NCBI GenBank assembly: GCA_030248215.1
Contig: JASANG010004100.1
Location: 62,001 to 126,000, forward strand
Length of the DNA stretch: 64,000 nucleotides
Source of the DNA: Enoplolaimus lenunculus
Taxonomy: Eukaryota > Nematoda > Enoplea > Enoplida > Thoracostomopsidae
Direction: 5' to 3'
The notes under the pieces are model-generated. The model had not been told where the DNA came from, ran no database searches, and saw nothing but the letters and a program-made list of their open reading frames with translations. Shown here one piece after another: positions 53,101 through 59,100 of the stretch. Numbering within the stretch: the stretch's first letter is position 1; the number at the start of each line of letters is the position of its first letter. Made by a program: the position numbers and the translations under genes.

Positions 53101-56100
53101 GCATTTTGTTGAGAAAGCACATAAACTTTTGCAATCCAAATGTTTAATTATGACCCTAAATATACTAAAACATAACATTTAAAAATTGTATTTGGTTTTT
53201 TTTCAGCACCTGAGCTTTTACAGCACGGATTTGTGGTCCCCGCTTCTGATATTTGGGGTTTGGGCGTTTTGATGTTTATACTGTAAGTGCAATTTAGTCT
53301 ATATTGCATATTTTGTTAAAAAAATTCACGTAATAAATCATTATGAACAGAATTTTGTTTTCAAGTTATTTCCAAATTGAGTTTCGGTATCTTGTTGTTT
53401 AGGAATCCAAATCTAATGTAAAATATAGCGACCGCTGTTTGGCTTTTTTAACGTTAATAGAAACAAGGACCCTGGATGGAAGAAACTGGAAAATATAATT
53501 GGTCAAATAAACATATCTCAATTGCTTAAATTTAGCCAAAGCAATTGTGCTATCGTATCTGAATGCATCGGTTCTTCTACATGCTTACCTCAATATTGTC
53601 TAAGCGTTTTACTAAGCCACAGCCTGGGCCTAAGCCTAATGTGAAGCCTTAATACATTTTTCACAATTAAAAATATCATTTTGCACCGAAAACACTATCA
53701 AGTAGGGTTGACACGGTTACCATTTTCAAAATTGTCATGCGTTAGCCCTTCCCTAATGCAAAAGCTGCGTTTGCCCTACCCAAACGCGTGTTCAGCAAGG
53801 GTCTACACATTTATCTAAAGTGCATGTTTGATTTGTGTGTTAAAGTTTGAATAATTTTGCAACATAAAGAAAAGGTAAACAACAATTTTCTATCTTCAGA
53901 ATTTTTCACTTAGAAGTATAGAAGAAAATTTACATATGGATATACAAATCTGCGGGAATGCTGCCCAAAATACGTGTATGGGGCGTTCCAGCTTTCATAA
54001 ATAGATTTATTGTTAACGATGCATGTGGGAAAGGTGTACAAAGCAAAGAAATCGATTCAAACAACTTTAACTTTAAGCGAACCTTACACGCATACCATCT
54101 GATCTACAACTCTAACTGCCCAACAAGCAGAGCGTTAATGAATATTTGTATAATATTATTATTTTACTTTCAGCTTATCAGGTTATCAAGAATATTCGTA
54201 TAATATTATTATTTTACTTTCAGCTTATCAGGTTATCAAGAATATTCGTATAATATTATTATTTTACTTTCAGCTTATCAGGTTATCAAGAATATTCGTA
54301 TAATATTATTATTTTGCTTTCAGCTTATCAGGTTATCAAGAATATTCGTATAATATTATTATTTTACTTTCAGCTTATCAGGGCATCAAGAATATTCGTA
54401 TAATATTATTATTTTACTTTCAGCTTATCAGGTTATCAAGAATATTCGTATAATATTATTATTTTACTTTCAGCTTATCAGGTTATCAAGAATATTCGTA
54501 TAATATTATTATTTTACTTTCAGCTTATCAGGGCATCAAGAATATTCGTATAATATTATTATTTTACTTTCAGCTTATCAGGTTATCAAGAATATTCGTA
54601 TAATATTATTATTTTACTTTCAGCTTATCAGGGTATCAAAAATATTCGTATAATATTATTATTATTTTACTTTCAGCTTATCAGGGTATCAAGAATATTC
54701 GTATATTATTATTATTTTACTTTCAGCTTATCAGGGTATCAAGAATATTCGTATAATATTATTATTTTACTTTCAGCTTATCAGGGTATCAAGAATATTC
54801 GTATAATCTTATTATTTTACTTTCAGCTTATCAGGTATCAAGAATATTCGTGTAATATTATTATTTTACTTTCAGCTTATCAGGGTATCAAGATATTCGT
54901 GTAATATTATTATTTTACTTTCAGCCTATCAGGGTATCAAGAATATTCGTGTAGTATTATTATTTTACTTTCAGCTTATCAGGGTATCAAGAATATTCGT
55001 GTAATATTATTATTTTACTTTCAGCTTATCAGGGTATCAAGAATATTCGTATAATATTATTATTTTACTTTCAGCTTATCAGGGTATCAAGAATATTCGT
55101 ATAATATTATTATTTTACTTTCAGCTTATCAGGGTATCAAGAATATTCGTATAATCTTATTATTTTACTTTCAGCTTATCAGGTATCAAGAATATTCGTG
55201 TAATATTATTATTTTACTTTCAGCTTATCAGGGTATCAAGATATTCGTGTAATATTATTATTTTACTTTCAGCCTATCAGGGTATCAAGAATATTCGTGT
55301 AGTATTATTATTTTACTTTCAGCTTATCAGGGTATCAAGAATATTCGTGTAATATTATTATTTTACTTTCAGCTTATCAGGGTATCAAGAATATTCGTAT
55401 AATATTATTATTTTACTTTCAGCTTATCAGGGTATCAAGAATATTCGTATAATATTATTATTTTACTTTCAGCTTATCAGGGTATCAAGAATATTCGTAT
55501 AATATTATTATTTTACTTTCAGCTTATCAGGGTATCAAAAATATTCTCATAATATTATTATTATTTTACTTTCAGCTTATCAGGGTATCAAGAATATTCG
55601 TATAATATTATTATTATTTTACTTTCAGCTTATCAGGGTATCAAGAATATTCGTATAATATTATTATTTTACTTTCAGCTTATCAGGGTATCAAGAATAT
55701 TCGTATAATCTTATTATTTTACTTTCAGCTTATCAGGGTATCAAAAATATTCGTGTAATATTATTATTTTACTTTCAGCTTATCAGGGTATCAAGAATAT
55801 TCGAATAATATTATTATTTTACTTTCAGCGGGGTATCAAGAATATTCGTGTAATGTTATTATTTTACTTTCAGCTTATCAGGGTATCAAGAATATTCGTA
55901 TAATATTATTATTTTACTTAGCTTATCAGGGTATCAAGAATATTCGTATAATATTATTATTTTACTTTCAGCTTATCAGGGCATCAAGAATATTCGTATA
56001 ATATTATTATTTTACTTTCAGCTTATCAGGGTATCAAAAATATTCGTATAATATTATTATTATTTTACTTTCAGCTTATCAGGGTATCAAGAATATTCGT

Positions 56101-59100
56101 ATAATATTATTATTATTTTACTTTCAGCTTATCAGGGTATCAAGAATATTCGTATAATATTATTATTTTACTTTCAGCTTATCAGGGTATCAAGAATATT
56201 CGTATAATATTATTATTTTACTTTCAGCTTATCAGGGTATCAAGAATATTCGTGTAATATTATTATTTTAGTTTCAGCTGATAAGGGTATCAAGAATATT
56301 CGTGTAATATTATTATTTTACTTTCAGCTTATCAGGGTATCAAGAATATTCGTGTAATATTATTATTTTACTTTCAGCTTATCAGGGTATCAAGAATATT
56401 CGAATAATATTATTATTTTACTTTCAGCTTATCAGGGTATCAAAAATATTCGTATAATATTATTATTTTACTTTCAGCTTATCAGGGTATCAAGAATATT
56501 CGTATAATATTATTATTTTACTTTCAGCTTATCAGGTTATCAAGAATATTCGTATAATATTATTATTTTACTTTCAGCTTATCAGGGCATCAAGAATATT
56601 CGTATAATATTATTATTTTACTTTCAGCTTATCAGGTTATCAAGAATATTCGTATAATATTATTATTTTACTTTCAGCTTATCAGGGTATCAAAAATATT
56701 CGTATAATATTATTATTATTTTACTTTCAGCTTATCAGGGTATCAAGAATATTCGTATATTATTATTATTTTACTTTCAGCTTATCAGGGTATCAAGAAT
56801 ATTCGTATAATATTATTATTTTACTTTCAGCTTATCAGGGTATCAAGAATATTCGTATAATCTTATTATTTTACTTTCAGCTTATCAGGTATAAATAATA
56901 TTCTTGTAATATTATTATTTTACTTACATCTTATCAGGGTATCAAGATATTCGTGTAATATTATTATTTTACTTTCAGCCTATCAGGGTATCAAGAATAT
57001 TCGTGTAGTATTATTATTTTACTTTCAGCTTATCAGGGTATCAAGAATATTCGTGTAATATTATTATTTTACTTTCAGCTTATCAGGGTATCAAGAATAT
57101 TCGTATAATATTATTATTTTACTTTCAGCTTATCAGGGTATCAAGAATATTCGTATAATATTATTATTTTACTTTCAGCTTATCAGGGTATCAAGAATAT
57201 TCGTATAATCTTATTATTTTACTTTCAGCTTATCAGGTATCAAGAATATTCGTGTAATATTATTATTTTACTTTTCAGCTTATCAGGGTATCAAGATATT
57301 CGTCTAATCTTATTATTTTACTTTCAGCATATCAGGGTAAAAAGAATATTCGTGTATTATTATTATTTTACTTTCAGCTTATCAGGGTATCAAGAATATT
57401 CGTGTAATATTATTATTTTACTTTCAGCTTATCAGGGTATCAAGAATATTCGTATAATATTATTATTTTACTTTCAGCTTATCAGGGTATCAAGAATATT
57501 CGTATAATATTATTATTTTACTTTCAGCTTATCAGGGTATCAAGAATATTCGTATAATATTATTATTTTACTTTCAGCTTATCAGGGTATCAAAAATATT
57601 CGCATAATATTATTATTATTTTACTTTCAGCTTATCAGGGTATCAAGAATATTCGTATAATATTATTATTATTATTTTACTTTCAGCTTATCAGGGTATC
57701 AAGAATATTCGTATAATATTATTATTTTACTTTCAGCTTATCAGGGTATCAAGAATATTCGTATAATCTTATTATTTTACTTTCAGCTTATCAGGGTATC
57801 AAAAATATTCGTGTAATATTATTATTTTACTTTCAGCTTATCAGGGTATCAAGAATATTCGAATAATATTATTATTTTACTTTCAGCTTATCAGGGTATC
57901 AAGAATATTCGTGTAATATTATTATTTTACTTTCAGCTTATTAGGGTATCAAGAATATTCGTATAATATTATTATTTTACTTTCAGCTTATCAGGGTATC
58001 AAGAATATTCGTATAATATTATTATTTTACTTTCAGCTTATCAGGGTATCAAGAATATTCGTATAATATTATTATTTTACTTTCAGCTTATCAGGGTATC
58101 AAAAATATTCGTATAATATTATTATTATTTTACTTTCAGCTTATCAGGGTATCAAGAATATTCGTATAATATTATTATTATTTTAAATTCAGCTTATCAG
58201 GGTATCAAGAATATTCGTATAATATTATTATTTTACTTTCAGCTTATCAGGGTATCAAGAATATTCGTATAATCTTATTATTTTACTTTCAGCTTATCAG
58301 GGTATCAAGAATATTCGTGTAATATTATTATTTTACTTTCAGCTGATCAGGGTATCAAGAATATTCGTGTAATATTATTATTTTACTTTCAGCTTATCAG
58401 GGTATCAAGAATATTCGTGTAATATTATTATTTTACTTTCAGCTTATCAGGGTATCAAGAATATTCGAATAATATTATTATTTTACTTTCAGCTTATCAG
58501 GGTATCAAAAATATTCGTATAATATTATTATTTTACTTTCAGCTTATCAGGGTATCAAGAATATTCGTATAATATTATTATTTTACTTTCAGCTTATCAG
58601 GGTATCAAGATTATTCGTGTAATATTATTATTTTACTTTCAGCTTATCAGGGTATCAAGAATATTCGAATAATATTATTATTTTACTTTCAGCTTATCAG
58701 GGTATCAAAAATATTCGTATAATATTATTATTTTACTTTCAGCTTATCAGGGTATCAAGAATATTCGAATAATATTATTATTTTACTTTCAGCTTATCAG
58801 GGTATCAAAAATATTCGTATAATATTATTATTTTACTTTCAGCTTATCAGGGTATCACCCGTTTAACGCGAGCGAAGAGGACACCGAAGACGACATAAGG
58901 CATAATATCACACAAACAAGGATGGATTTAAGCTATATTCATAACAACGCATCAGACGATTCACTTCGCTTTCTATCTTGGTGCCTAAAGAAGCATCCAT
59001 CGTGAGTCGGGAGTGTTTGCCAGAGAGGAGAGCAGGGGTGGGTTCGGCCCCGACCTAAGTTGGAAAAGTTTCAACCTCGCTTGTAAATCAGCAGAAACCT

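Noticed and set aside
53958-54203. Open frame running into the 50-bp array
   Set aside because: Lies in the intron after a kinase-2 exon and simply reads into the repeat; no acceptor or domain.
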